Origin: Candidatus Uhrbacteria bacterium | GTDB lineage: Bacteria; Patescibacteriota; Patescibacteriia; UBA9934 | NCBI GenBank assembly: GCA_943359525.1 | Contig: CALRHV010000007.1 | Location: forward strand, 1 to 45,548 | DNA length: 45,548 nt | Reading direction: 5' to 3' | Shown here: positions 1 through 8,954 of the stretch, one piece after another | How positions within the stretch are numbered: the stretch's first letter is position 1 | Layout: each line of letters opens with the position of its first letter | Notes under the pieces: generated by a model | What the model saw: the letters and a program-made list of their open reading frames with translations, nothing else | What the model was told of the DNA's origin: nothing | The model's database searches: none | Made by a program: the position numbers and the translations under genes

Positions 1-11
1 TACTCGGTCTT

Positions 12-1172
12 ATGAAAATTGCCATGATTGGACAGAAAGGGATTCCGGCACAGTTCGGCGGCGTGGAAACCCACGTTGTTGAGCTTGCAACTCGCCTTAT
101 GCGCCTTGGCCATACGGTCACGGTGTATGGTCGTTCGTGGTACGTCCCAAAGGGGACTCGCCAGGTGAACGGCATTCGCGTGGTTCGCACACCGAGCATC
201 CGCACGAAGCACCTCGACACCATTACGGCGTCGTTCCTTGCGGTGCTTCATACTGCGATTCTTGTTCGTCCAGATATCTATCATTTCCATGGCGTTGGTC
301 CGTCGCTTTTGGCGTGGATTCCTCGCGTGTTCGCTCCACGTTCCACAGTGGTAACCACCTTCCATTCAATTGATCGCACACATGAAAAGTGGGGTTGGAT
401 TTCTCGTATTGCGCTTCGCTTTGGTGAGCGCGCAGCATTCGCATTTGCCGATGAAACGATTGCCGTGAGTAAGACGCTTACCAAATATGGTGAGCAGGAA
501 TACGGCCGTCGCGCAACGTATATTCCAAACGGCATTACGCCGGTACGAACATCCGTTGAGCCGTTGCTCTTGCATCCATTCGGATTGGAGCCGTTCCACT
601 ACGTTGCGATGATCGCGCGTTTGGTTCCGCATAAGGGAGCACACACGCTCATTGCGGCTTGGCAATTGGCGCACAAACGCCAGGCGGATGTGATGAAAAA
701 CATCAAGCTCGCGATTGTTGGTGGCAGTGCGTTTACCGACGCATATGTTCGCAAACTTCACGCAATGGCGGCGCATGACGATTCCATCGTCTTCACCGGC
801 TTCCAGCGTGGCGACACGCTTACCGCATTATTCTCCGGTGCGCGATTCATGGTGCATCCTTCCATAAGTGAAGGGTTGCCAATCGCGGTGCTTGAAGAGA
901 TGAGTCATGGAAAAGCAGTTATTGCCGCCGACATTCCAGAAACAATGGAAGTGGTGGCAGACTACGGTGTACCATTTCCGCAGGGCGATATCGATGCCCT
1001 CGCGGATTGCATTATTGATCTTGCAAAGGATCCAATGCAGGCGGCCGCCATTGGTCATGCTGCACGTACGTTCGTTGAGGACGAATACCACTGGGACGAC
1101 ATTGCGCAGGAAACTGCTGCACTGTATCGTCGTCATGCGATGGTGCGCCAAGGCGTATTTGCAGTCCGTTAA
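12..1172 (+). CDS. GT4 family glycosyltransferase (DUF1972-type N-terminus)
   Basis: This 386-residue protein is a retaining GT-B glycosyltransferase expected to add a sugar to an envelope polysaccharide or lipid-linked glycan at the cytoplasmic membrane face. The N-terminus (MIGQKGIPAQFGGVETHV) is the glycine-rich acceptor-side motif of the DUF1972/GT4 group. The C-terminal half carries the E-x7-E nucleotide-sugar motif at residues 287-295 (SEGLPIAVLEEM). No transmembrane segment is seen. The start is the only ATG ahead of the conserved N-terminus, 12 bases into the window, so upstream signals and any operon partner are not visible. A hairpin terminator follows directly. Donor and acceptor cannot be read from sequence. 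Confidence 0.88.
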   Translation: MKIAMIGQKGIPAQFGGVETHVVELATRLMRLGHTVTVYGRSWYVPKGTRQVNGIRVVRTPSIRTKHLDTITASFLAVLHTAILVRPDIYHFHGVGPSLLAWIPRVFAPRSTVVTTFHSIDRTHEKWGWISRIALRFGERAAFAFADETIAVSKTLTKYGEQEYGRRATYIPNGITPVRTSVEPLLLHPFGLEPFHYVAMIARLVPHKGAHTLIAAWQLAHKRQADVMKNIKLAIVGGSAFTDAYVRKLHAMAAHDDSIVFTGFQRGDTLTALFSGARFMVHPSISEGLPIAVLEEMSHGKAVIAADIPETMEVVADYGVPFPQGDIDALADCIIDLAKDPMQAAAIGHAARTFVEDEYHWDDIAQETAALYRRHAMVRQGVFAVR

Positions 1173-1186
1173 TCAATCAAGCAAAG

Positions 1187-1210
1187 CCGAGTCTGAAGAG
1201 ACTCGGTTTT
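1187..1210 (+). terminator. Rho-independent terminator after the GT4 gene
   Basis: A 7-bp perfect stem (CCGAGTC / GACTCGG) with a TGAAGA loop is followed by TTTT and a further T-rich stretch. It lies 14 bases after the stop codon of the glycosyltransferase. Confidence 0.8.
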
Positions 1211-1237
1211 GTGTTTGAAAGGTTAAAATAATTTTTA

Positions 1238-1330
1238 TCCGTCGTTGCGAGGAGCGTAATCGCGACGCGGCAATCCAGGGGTAACCTAGATTGCTTCGTC
1301 GAACGATTACGTTCTCCTCGCAAAGACGGA
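1238..1330. repeat. Interspersed palindromic repeat (TTGCGAGGAGCG type)
   Basis: The two ends are imperfect inverted copies: TCCGTCGTTGCGAGGAGCG on the left against the complement of CTCCTCGCAAAGACGGA on the right. An inner pair (CGACGCGGCAATC / GATTGCTTCGTCG) continues the hairpin. This resembles a short non-coding repeat seen in many bacterial genomes. It sits between two convergent genes and has no coding content. Confidence 0.7.
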
Positions 1331-1341
1331 GCGCGCCTTTT

Positions 1342-2535
1342 CTAATCGTTTTGAAGAACATCCTTCACAATCCTCTTACTCACAAAATCCGGCACTTTCC
1401 CCACAATGTTTTTTGATCGCAGGAACGGAATATGCGCGATGCTTGCATGGCCGGCGAAAAGCGTAGGGAGAATCTCAGATTCGCCGAACGCGTCGATGGC
1501 TTGACGAACTTGGATGAGCCCCGATCGATAGAGATGATCGCGACGGAAACCAAGGCCGGCGGCGTTTGGGTGGTGAATCCCACGAGACACGCGCAGCATC
1601 AACCGCCACGCGGTATCGAACGCCTCGTTGTCGGCATCATCGATCTTCAGTGCGATGTTGAGCTTTCGACGAGCATCGCGAATGATTTCGATGGCCGATC
1701 GGAAGTCCTCTTCCTTCGATAGTGCCGCTGCCCATGCATCCCAGAATCCAGGATCCATGGATTCTTCGGAGTGAAGCTTTTGTTGCATCGCAACGGCAAG
1801 CCCTTCGTCGGTGGCGATATATCCAGCGAGGCCTCGACCGAGCAAAAGGATCGGTGACGTCATTCCATTCGCCGTTCGGAGCGCGTGGACTTCGATTTCA
1901 TGTGTGAGCAGACGTGCGGCTCGAGCTCTTGATGCGAGAAAGTTTTTCGGAATCTTTACCGTTGGCGCACGATCGAGAGAATCACCCCGGGAAACTGAAA
2001 CACTTGGGCGATTGATGAATCGCGTGGTCCAATCGGTCATGCCGTAATGGTCGAGTGTCGCTCGAACCATGCGCTCGAACGTGACAGCATTAACCCGATC
2101 TTGGTGGGTATGGAGTTTGTGCGATCGTGCCAAAAGCGTCTCGAACTCATCGGCCAGCTCGGAGCTCGATTGAGCGCAAAGGCCGAAGAGATGATCGGCG
2201 AGCGCGCTTACGGCAGCATCGTCCTTGCGTTTCATTGCCGCGATGATCTGTGCTCGAGTGCCGAGCTCGGCGAGTTTTTCAAGATAGAGTGTGCGAATGT
2301 CCTCGGCGACTGGGATTGATGCGATGCGGTCGTGAACGGATCGGAGTGCGACGAGATACGCGGTGTCATCGAAGCGATCGAGGCGGTGGTAGACGAATGA
2401 CGGTGTGGTTCGATCGGTGATGAATCGATCTCGAGCAATGCGGGCAGCTGCTCGGTTCTGTCGAACAAGATTTGCAAATGGAAATGCTGGGAGGGTTTGG
2501 AACGTCTTAAAGAGTGCAGCGTCGATAGGTTCCAT
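1342..2535 (-). CDS. DUF1704 / MATCAP-like putative zinc metallopeptidase
   Basis: This 397-residue protein matches the DUF1704 family, which includes the eukaryotic microtubule-associated tyrosine carboxypeptidases and bacterial proteins named for a QEGLA motif. Visible signature residues are HEIEVH at 212-217 (the HExxxH metal site) and DEGLA at 243-247, with the glutamate expected as the third ligand. No signal peptide or membrane segment is seen, so it is probably cytoplasmic. Its ATG is 3 bases downstream of the stop of the HTH gene on the same strand, so the two form a tight operon. Family membership is strong; peptidase activity and substrate are inferred from the motif only. Confidence 0.8.
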   Translation of the reverse strand: MEPIDAALFKTFQTLPAFPFANLVRQNRAAARIARDRFITDRTTPSFVYHRLDRFDDTAYLVALRSVHDRIASIPVAEDIRTLYLEKLAELGTRAQIIAAMKRKDDAAVSALADHLFGLCAQSSSELADEFETLLARSHKLHTHQDRVNAVTFERMVRATLDHYGMTDWTTRFINRPSVSVSRGDSLDRAPTVKIPKNFLASRARAARLLTHEIEVHALRTANGMTSPILLLGRGLAGYIATDEGLAVAMQQKLHSEESMDPGFWDAWAAALSKEEDFRSAIEIIRDARRKLNIALKIDDADNEAFDTAWRLMLRVSRGIHHPNAAGLGFRRDHLYRSGLIQVRQAIDAFGESEILPTLFAGHASIAHIPFLRSKNIVGKVPDFVSKRIVKDVLQND

Positions 2536-2538
2536 ACG

Positions 2539-2787
2539 TTAGGAACGTTCGGTGGGGATTTTCCACTTGTCCACGAACTGGCCAATGCCGTCCTTTGCAA
2601 GCTTGTGGCGAACGGTTGTGGTTTTATCCGCCCAGTCGAGAAGCGATGCAAGGTCGATCTTGTATCGATTTTGAACCACGATAAACTCTACGGCTTTGTC
2701 GGTAATAGCCCGGCGAATGGTTCGTGGGCTTACGCCAAAAAACTTTGCGGCTTCAGAAACAGAGAGGCGGATGGAGGCATCTTCCAT
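2539..2787 (-). CDS. Small helix-turn-helix (excisionase/MerR-like) protein
   Basis: An 82-residue protein whose first half reads as a winged HTH of the excisionase/MerR type: LSVSEAAKFFGVSPRTIRRAI around residues 8-28 gives the two recognition helices, followed by the basic segment ENRYKI-like strand (VQNRYKIDLASLLDW). It is transcribed ahead of the DUF1704 gene with a 3-base gap, so it probably regulates or works with that protein. It could be an autoregulator of this two-gene operon. No phage or integrase gene is near, which argues against a true excisionase. Confidence 0.75.
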   Translation of the reverse strand: MEDASIRLSVSEAAKFFGVSPRTIRRAITDKAVEFIVVQNRYKIDLASLLDWADKTTTVRHKLAKDGIGQFVDKWKIPTERS

Positions 2788-2822
2788 AGGGTGTAATGAT
2801 TGACGACGATTTACGTCTTCTG

Positions 2823-2970
2823 CGAACGTTAGCCAAATTACGCCCCCTCCAGCTCCCCCATAAATGGGGGAGAGCCACTCACTGACAACCTCCCCTCCAT
2901 TTATGGAGGGGTCGGGGGAGGCGCGATTAATCAGATTATATACAATCCCTCATAATCCTGCTAACGTTCG
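2823..2970. repeat. Paired palindromes inside an 11-bp inverted repeat
   Basis: Two perfect hairpins lie in inverted orientation: CTCCCCCATAAATGGGGGAG at 2853-2872 and CCCCTCCATTTATGGAGGGG at 2892-2911. C-rich (2841-2850) and G-rich (2914-2923) flanks extend the symmetry. The block is bracketed by a perfect 11-bp inverted repeat, CGAACGTTAGC (2823-2833) and GCTAACGTTCG (2960-2970). It fills most of the gap between the divergent HTH gene and the sigma factor gene. The arrangement is like a REPIN-type doublet; the outer pair could also be an operator for the flanking genes. Confidence 0.65.
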
Positions 2971-3019
2971 TGGTAATTTTGGCACTGTAATGGTTTAGCC
3001 TTGGCTTACGACTACATAC

Positions 3020-3559
3020 ATGTCAACACTTCGGGAAAAATTTCTTGCCTTCCGCGTACACCGCCATCAGGACAGCGTGGCGTACGGCGAAATCTACGAC
3101 ATGTTTGCGGACCGCATCCGACGCTTTCTGGCGTTCAAGCTTCCGCGAAATGAGGACGCAGATGAGCTGACGGGTGAAGTGTTTCTTCGAGGCTGGGAAT
3201 ACATGACGAGTGGTGCGGTAAACAATTTGAACGCGTTCTTTTTCCGCATTGCTCGCAACTTGGTCGCCGACTTCTACCGGAAGTACAAGGCCACTGAGGA
3301 ACTCGACCTTGCATCGGCAAAGGACGACGGAAAATCGGTAAGTGAAGAAATCGCCACAAAGATCGAAAGCGACGAGCTCATCGAATCGCTCCAAGGAATA
3401 AAGGATGAATACCGCGAAGTTCTCGTCATGCGCTACCTGAGTGAAATGGAAGTGGGGGAAATCGCGTCTGCTTTAGAAAAGACCTCAAATAGCATTCGTG
3501 TGCTCCTGCACCGAGCAAAGAAGGCACTTCAAGAGAAGATCGGAAAAGAGACTCTATGA
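3020..3559 (+). CDS. ECF-type RNA polymerase sigma-70 factor
   Basis: A 179-residue sigma factor of the extracytoplasmic-function class. Region 2 occupies about residues 20-90 (YGEIYDMFADRIRRFLAFKL, then DADELTGEVFLRGW and FFFRIARNLVADFYRK, the core-binding and -10 recognition helices). Region 4 is about 120-175 (YREVLVMRYLSEMEVGEIA followed by the HTH SNSIRVLLHRAKKALQ). Its stop overlaps the start of the DUF5667 gene (ATGA), so the two are translationally coupled, as expected for a sigma factor and its membrane partner. The large S-layer-like gene directly downstream is the obvious candidate for its regulon, but no promoter consensus was verified. Confidence 0.92.
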   Translation: MSTLREKFLAFRVHRHQDSVAYGEIYDMFADRIRRFLAFKLPRNEDADELTGEVFLRGWEYMTSGAVNNLNAFFFRIARNLVADFYRKYKATEELDLASAKDDGKSVSEEIATKIESDELIESLQGIKDEYREVLVMRYLSEMEVGEIASALEKTSNSIRVLLHRAKKALQEKIGKETL

Positions 3560-4620
3560 ACAACATCGCCGCACAACTTCGCGCCGCAAAAAACCGACCT
3601 GCTGCTGGTGGCTTTTCAACAGCCAACCATGCCGCGGCAAAGCGTTCGTTGATGCTTGCGATTGGTGCGGATATTTCAGCGCCTTCGTCGGAGCCTGCAG
3701 TGAATTTGAAAACACGATACTTTGTGTGGCTTTCGCAATCTTTCATTTCACGCCCCGTCGCCATTGGTGTCGCGGGATTTGTATTAACCGTTAGCGGCTT
3801 GATGACCACGGTAAATGCCGCGCAACAGAGTTTGCCCGGCGATGTTTTGTATACGGTAAAACTCATCAACGAGCGTGCTCAGCTTCGATTGGCATCGCTT
3901 GATCGTAAGGCGGTGCTCCATACTGAGTTTGCGGAGAAGCGACTAAAGGAAGTTACGCAACTTCAATCGGATACTTCCGGTCGTGACACGAATCTCGTGG
4001 CACAAACGATCGATGCATACACGCAGGAAGTCGCTTCGGCCAATCAAAACCTCCGCGAACTTCAAGCATCGGGGAATTCAACAACAGTCGCAACGGCAAG
4101 TGAAGTACAGCAGAATCTCGTCGCACTCGACTCTGCCATTACCAATTCGGTGGGTCCAGCAGTATCGTCAGCAGAATCGACTGCAGTCACTTCGGCACAA
4201 GCAACGACGCAGGTCGCACAAGATGATTCCGTCAGCGTCGCTGTCGAGGCACACGGCGAAGCGAACTCTGAGCAATCCACTCGTGAGCTCAACGACATGT
4301 TCATTCGTCAGTTCGCGACGATCGGAACGCGGAAAGCCTTCGACGTGCACCGCCTGTCTGTTATCCGCACATCGCTCGACGTTCATGCCGATGTTCTCGA
4401 GTCTCTCAACATCATCACAGAATCAGATCTCCGTCGCTTGGAACGAAGTATCAATATCGCAGTTGCTGATGTTGCCCCAGCAATGGACATGTTCGCAACT
4501 GGCGAATATCAACTCGCCTTCGATGCATTGAAACGCGCCGAATCCGTCCTCCGCGGAATAGAGTCCACCATCGCCGACGCCGAAATCGCCATCACCACCG
4601 CACTGATGAACACGCCGTAA
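3556..4620 (+). CDS. DUF5667-domain membrane protein, probable anti-sigma partner
   Basis: This 354-residue protein has a cytoplasmic N-terminus of about 65 residues, one transmembrane helix at about 67-88, and an outside domain starting with SLPGDVLYTVKLINERAQL at 92-110, the hallmark of DUF5667. The outer part is helical and Ala/Ser/Thr-rich. It overlaps the upstream ECF sigma gene by four bases (ATGA). One transmembrane helix plus coupling to an ECF factor is the usual anti-sigma layout, so it probably holds the sigma factor until an envelope signal is sensed. The N-terminus lacks an obvious zinc-binding anti-sigma motif, so this role is inferred from context. Confidence 0.82.
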   Translation: MNNIAAQLRAAKNRPAAGGFSTANHAAAKRSLMLAIGADISAPSSEPAVNLKTRYFVWLSQSFISRPVAIGVAGFVLTVSGLMTTVNAAQQSLPGDVLYTVKLINERAQLRLASLDRKAVLHTEFAEKRLKEVTQLQSDTSGRDTNLVAQTIDAYTQEVASANQNLRELQASGNSTTVATASEVQQNLVALDSAITNSVGPAVSSAESTAVTSAQATTQVAQDDSVSVAVEAHGEANSEQSTRELNDMFIRQFATIGTRKAFDVHRLSVIRTSLDVHADVLESLNIITESDLRRLERSINIAVADVAPAMDMFATGEYQLAFDALKRAESVLRGIESTIADAEIAITTALMNTP

Positions 4621-4644
4621 GATTTACTTTCACCTTTCCTTCAC

Positions 4645-4796
4645 CATCGACCTCCTTTCGAGGTCGATGCACAAGGGATTGTGAAGACACAATTCCCGCA
4701 CCCCGATATGCATTGTAAGGGAGTCCGCTTCCTTAAAGGTCGAGACCGCACGGTCATGTATATCGGTACTCTTCTTCCCTATTTTGGGAGAAAAAG
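4645..4796 (+). promoter_or_regulatory. Structured 5' leader of the S-layer-like gene
   Basis: A series of hairpins lies between the DUF5667 stop and the S-layer-like start: CATCGACCTC/GAGGTCGATG (4645-4669), GGGATTGTG/CACAATTCCC (4675-4697), AAGGGAG/CTTCCTT (4717-4734) and GACCG/CGGTC (4744-4755), then a weaker CTTCTTCCC/GGGAG pairing up to about 4790. The first has no T-run, so it is not a clear terminator. Long structured leaders that stabilise mRNA are known for abundant surface-layer genes; that role here is inferred. Confidence 0.5.
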
Positions 4797-4808
4797 ACTT
4801 CAGAAATT

Positions 4809-7800
4809 ATGACAAACGTTCTTCAAACTGGGAAACGTGCGTTGTCTGTAGCGATCGCTGCAGCAACCATGCTCTTCTCTGTCGGTGCTGGCCTTTTGCA
4901 GCCTTCGGTTGCAGCAGCAGCATCCGCTGGTGACTTGATCAAGGGCACATCGCTTTCAACCGTGTACTACTACGGTTACGACGGCATGCGCTACACGTTC
5001 CCGAACGAAAAGACTTATTTCACGTGGTATTCGGATTTCTCCGATGTTTCTACGATCTCTGACAGTGCGCTCGCGGATCTTTCCCTCGCAGGAAACATCG
5101 TGTACCGCCCAGGTTCGTACTGGGTGAAAGTCCAGTCCGACGACAAGGTATACGCAGTGTCCACGGATGGAAGCATCCATTGGATTGAATCTGAGGATGT
5201 CGCTATGGATTACGCTGGCTCTTCATGGGCTGGTCATGTCCAGGACGTTCCAGATGTCTTCTTTACAGATTACACCGTTGGTACTTCTCTCATGACCGCA
5301 ACTGCGTACGACGGAATGTTGTACATGGACGGCGGTAGCTACTACATCTCTTGGGGTGGCGAAAAGCGAATGGTCAGCTCTGCTGGTCGCTCCGCTAACG
5401 GCCTCCAGGCTGGTTTCTACCTTTCTGGTAGTGGAATCGACGACAGCGCTCTCACGGCTGGCACCGAAATCACTTCTGCCGTCACATCCCTCGTGGATGC
5501 TGCGCAGACAGAAACAGATGAATCCACTGCAACGGGAGACGTGAGCATCTCGCTCGCTTCCTCCACCGCAGCATCAGCAACTATTCCAGATGCAGCATCG
5601 AGTGTTAGCGTTGCAACGTTCAAGATCACCGCAGGCGCAGCAGCAGAAATTGATGTCATGAACATCGCGCTGTTTGGCTTGGCAGATGATTCTGATATCG
5701 CAGCAAGCGGCGTGTACCTTTACGAAGGAGCCGACCGTCTCACGGACGGAAAGGGTATCAACTCTTCCACACGTAAGGCAGCTTTTGGTTCCCTTGATCT
5801 CGTATTTGCAGCGGGTGAAACTCGCTACATTTCCGTGGTGGTCGACATGGCAAATGCCGGTGTCACCACATCATTCGCTATCGGACTCGAAGGAGCTGAC
5901 GATGTTGAATCAAGCGGCGATGTTTCTGGTTCATTCCCAATCACGGGAAACACCATGAGCATTGTGAACTCTGCAGTGGGTGGCGTAACGATCATCGACA
6001 CGGGATCCCTCACGAACCCAGTGCTTGGTGCTCAGGACGCAACGCTCAGCAAGTTCCGATTGACGGCAAGCTCAACGGAAGATATTTCCGTTCAGCACAT
6101 CGCACTCAAGATTGGTGGAACTTCAAGTTCTACCGATCACTCCGACTATCAGTTGTACCAGGGCACAACATGGTTGGCATCAGGTGAGAACATTGGCAAC
6201 GACCTTGTTAATTTCGCACTCGCAACACCATTCTCCCTTGAAAAGGGTGCGGATCGTGTCTTCTTCATTACCGCAGACATTGGCGGCAATGCTGCAGAAA
6301 CCATCACCACGCACTTGGACAACCCAGCAGACCTTTACGCAACAGGTGACGACTTCGGATTTGGTGTCACAGTAACCGAGGCTGACTTCGATACTGCAGC
6401 TGAAGGTTCTTCTGTCACAATCCAGGGTGGTGACTTGACGGCGTCCTTTAGCGGTCCTTCCGCAGGAGACGTGAGCAACACCGCAAATAACTTCGTGCTC
6501 TTCGCGGGAACATTGGTCGCTCAGCGCGCAATGACCATCACGGCAATGCCAATGATTTTGACGGAAGTCGAAACATCCGGCGGTAGCGATAGCACACTTG
6601 AAGATGATCCAATTTCGGACATCCGCATCGTGAATGCCGACACTGGCGCTCTAGTGATGGGTCCTTTGGATCTTACAGAAACGGATGCTGGTGATTTGGT
6701 TGCAAACCTTGCATTTACGGATGACTTTGACATGGCTGCTGATGAAACCTTGAACTTCGAGGTTACCGCAGACATGGAGAGCACCGCAGACGCAACGGAC
6801 ACCTTCACTCTTGCTATGGACCTCACGTCTGGTTTGGCGGCACAGGACGATAATAGTGATTCCATCACGAGCATCATCCCAACCGCAAACCTTTCTGGTT
6901 TCGCACAGACCGTTGTAGCGTCTGGTCTCACGGTTTCGTTGGCTTCAACTCCAACGGGCACCAAGACCTACGTTCGCGGATCATCTGACGTAACGTTTGT
7001 TTCCTTCAACTTTGCAGCAGCTAACGGTGGTGCAATTGAAGTAACGGACTTTAGCCCTCAGGTATTGGTTGACGAAGACTCCGGTGGAACATACGTAGCT
7101 GGTACAGAAGGGACCACATTGGTCACCGATCGTATCACTTCATGTACGTTGTACGATGGAACCACCTTCATTTCCGGACCAGAGTCGATTGCAAACGCAA
7201 CGGCTATCACTGGCGGAAAGATCAACTTCGCTGACTTCTCGTACTCCATTGCAGCGGGAGTAACAGCAACACTTAGCGTGCACTGTAACTTGGCAAATGT
7301 GAACCCAGGAACGGCAGACCTCTTCGCTATTGCGAGTGCTGCTACAACGGATGTCACGGCCTTGGACAGCGAAGGAAGTGCTGCAACGGTAACCGGAACA
7401 GCGAACACCACCCCATCCATGGCGATTAGCGTCACGAACGCGGGTACGCTTACGGTGACTGCAGCATCGGATAATCCTTCTTCAGACTTCGTCTTGACGG
7501 GTTCTTCAGCAAACACGGTGTCGAAGTTCCGCTTCGATGCGGCAAACGAAGCCTTCCTTGTGAACCGTTTGACGGTTCAGGAAGCGCAGGCAGTGCTTGA
7601 CGGTCAGGCAGTTGGATTCTACGCAAACAACATTTCTCTCGTAACGGTGAGCTACCCAGATTCAACTGGTGCTACGCAAACCGCTACTGGTGCGTTGACT
7701 TCGAACGGCGTCACGTTGAACGACCTCACATTCTATGTGGGCAAGGACGACAACGCTGAAGTCACCATTAAGATCGACGTTCCAAGCACGGATCGCTCAA

Positions 7801-8849
7801 GCGGTTCCGCAACGTCAAACGAGCGTGTGACATTGGTTCTTGACGACGGTACTGGGGAAGCTCGTGCCGTTGGCGCAAGCTCCGGAACTACACTGTCTGC
7901 AACCAACGACATCACCGGCATCTCTGCTGGCGATACCGCTGGATTAGCAATGAACAAGTTCGTAGTTCGCGAAACAAAGCCAACCGTTGCCCTCAGCTCT
8001 TCTAGCCCATCTGGCGCAAAGACTCCAGGCAACCAGGAAACGCTTCGTTTCAACGTGACTGCAGCAGCTGGTGAGGACGTCGTTCTTAAGAATGTCGTTT
8101 TCTCATTCAGCGCTTCAGACAACGCAACAAGCTTATGGGATAACTGTGACACGGATGTAACGAATGGCACAGAAGTTCTTGCTTCTGGTGCAGACTTCCA
8201 CATCTACAACATGAACAAGCTCGGCACGGCAACCGCATTGGACGCTGCGAACGACTTCGTAGTATTGAAGTCGACTGGTGCAATCTGTGACGGAACAGAC
8301 GCTGACGTTGGATTTATCAAGTTGTCGCTTACCACTGCAGAGGTAATTCCAGCTGAATCTACATACGCATACGCGGTGTACTTCAACTCGGATAGCGCTT
8401 CTTCGGTGAACGACGACTCTGTGCAAATGGGTCTTGCATCTGATCCAATCACTACGAGCTACATCGAAGTGGTAGACGGAAGCAACGACACCACGCTCGC
8501 GGCTACAGATTCGACTATCACAGTCGATACCGATGCAACAACAATCTATAAGGTTGGTGATGTGATCGCGTACGACGACACAGCGGCAGACAGTGCAGCG
8601 GCTCCGGATTCGTCAGAGCGCATGCTCGTGACAACGGTGGCGGCAACACTTCTTACTGTGGTTCGTGGATACCTCGGTACAACTCCAGCGGCATACACTG
8701 GTGGAGCGACAGACGAAATCTATCGCCTCCCAGGTGCATTGCTCTGGCAGGACGACGGTTCAATTGCACTCTCCAGCACAGTGCAGGAGTATTACGGTGC
8801 ACACCTCGTCAGCAGCCTTCCAATCACTGGAAACAGCCTCTCGTTCTAA
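4809..8849 (+). CDS. Large secreted S-layer-like surface protein
   Basis: A 1346-residue exported protein. It has a Sec signal peptide (basic start, hydrophobic ALSVAIAAATMLFSVGAGLL, cleavage near the AAAASA stretch about residue 40). The next part (about 45-220) holds the CPR-typical module VYYYGYDGMRYTFPNEKTYF and a second related unit. From about 230 onward the chain is Thr/Ser/Ala/Asp-rich and built of repeated beta-sandwich-like units, each restarting with patterns such as ATLSKFRLTASSTEDISV. A differently composed module (about 1210-1310) precedes the C-terminus. No transmembrane anchor is seen at the end. Size, composition and position after an ECF sigma pair suggest the main cell surface layer protein. 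It ends at a strong terminator and is probably highly expressed. Confidence 0.85.
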   Translation: MTNVLQTGKRALSVAIAAATMLFSVGAGLLQPSVAAAASAGDLIKGTSLSTVYYYGYDGMRYTFPNEKTYFTWYSDFSDVSTISDSALADLSLAGNIVYRPGSYWVKVQSDDKVYAVSTDGSIHWIESEDVAMDYAGSSWAGHVQDVPDVFFTDYTVGTSLMTATAYDGMLYMDGGSYYISWGGEKRMVSSAGRSANGLQAGFYLSGSGIDDSALTAGTEITSAVTSLVDAAQTETDESTATGDVSISLASSTAASATIPDAASSVSVATFKITAGAAAEIDVMNIALFGLADDSDIAASGVYLYEGADRLTDGKGINSSTRKAAFGSLDLVFAAGETRYISVVVDMANAGVTTSFAIGLEGADDVESSGDVSGSFPITGNTMSIVNSAVGGVTIIDTGSLTNPVLGAQDATLSKFRLTASSTEDISVQHIALKIGGTSSSTDHSDYQLYQGTTWLASGENIGNDLVNFALATPFSLEKGADRVFFITADIGGNAAETITTHLDNPADLYATGDDFGFGVTVTEADFDTAAEGSSVTIQGGDLTASFSGPSAGDVSNTANNFVLFAGTLVAQRAMTITAMPMILTEVETSGGSDSTLEDDPISDIRIVNADTGALVMGPLDLTETDAGDLVANLAFTDDFDMAADETLNFEVTADMESTADATDTFTLAMDLTSGLAAQDDNSDSITSIIPTANLSGFAQTVVASGLTVSLASTPTGTKTYVRGSSDVTFVSFNFAAANGGAIEVTDFSPQVLVDEDSGGTYVAGTEGTTLVTDRITSCTLYDGTTFISGPESIANATAITGGKINFADFSYSIAAGVTATLSVHCNLANVNPGTADLFAIASAATTDVTALDSEGSAATVTGTANTTPSMAISVTNAGTLTVTAASDNPSSDFVLTGSSANTVSKFRFDAANEAFLVNRLTVQEAQAVLDGQAVGFYANNISLVTVSYPDSTGATQTATGALTSNGVTLNDLTFYVGKDDNAEVTIKIDVPSTDRSSGSATSNERVTLVLDDGTGEARAVGASSGTTLSATNDITGISAGDTAGLAMNKFVVRETKPTVALSSSSPSGAKTPGNQETLRFNVTAAAGEDVVLKNVVFSFSASDNATSLWDNCDTDVTNGTEVLASGADFHIYNMNKLGTATALDAANDFVVLKSTGAICDGTDADVGFIKLSLTTAEVIPAESTYAYAVYFNSDSASSVNDDSVQMGLASDPITTSYIEVVDGSNDTTLAATDSTITVDTDATTIYKVGDVIAYDDTAADSAAAPDSSERMLVTTVAATLLTVVRGYLGTTPAAYTGGATDEIYRLPGALLWQDDGSIALSSTVQEYYGAHLVSSLPITGNSLSF

Positions 8850-8887
8850 CGAACGCGTGCGTTTCACGGCAATTGGTTAGGAACCAT

Positions 8888-8914
8888 AACGCCCCGGAGA
8901 AATCCGGGGCGTTT
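8888..8914 (+). terminator. Rho-independent terminator of the S-layer-like gene
   Basis: A 10-bp perfect stem ACGCCCCGGA / TCCGGGGCGT with a GAAA tetraloop is followed by TTTGG. It lies 39 bases after the stop codon. Confidence 0.88.
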
Positions 8915-8916
8915 GG

Positions 8917-8945
8917 TTGCTCACTTTATCCAATTCCGCTACTAT
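8917..8945 (+). promoter_or_regulatory. Promoter of the TPR protein gene
   Basis: TTGCTC (8917-8922) and TACTAT (8940-8945) are separated by 17 bases. The -10 box ends 9 bases before the ATG at 8955, so transcription would begin at or next to the start codon (leaderless or nearly so). Confidence 0.6.
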
Positions 8946-8954
8946 TCCCTCCAT

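Noticed and set aside
2539-2787. Prophage excisionase
   Set aside because: No integrase, attachment site or phage gene is near; the gene is coupled to the DUF1704 gene.
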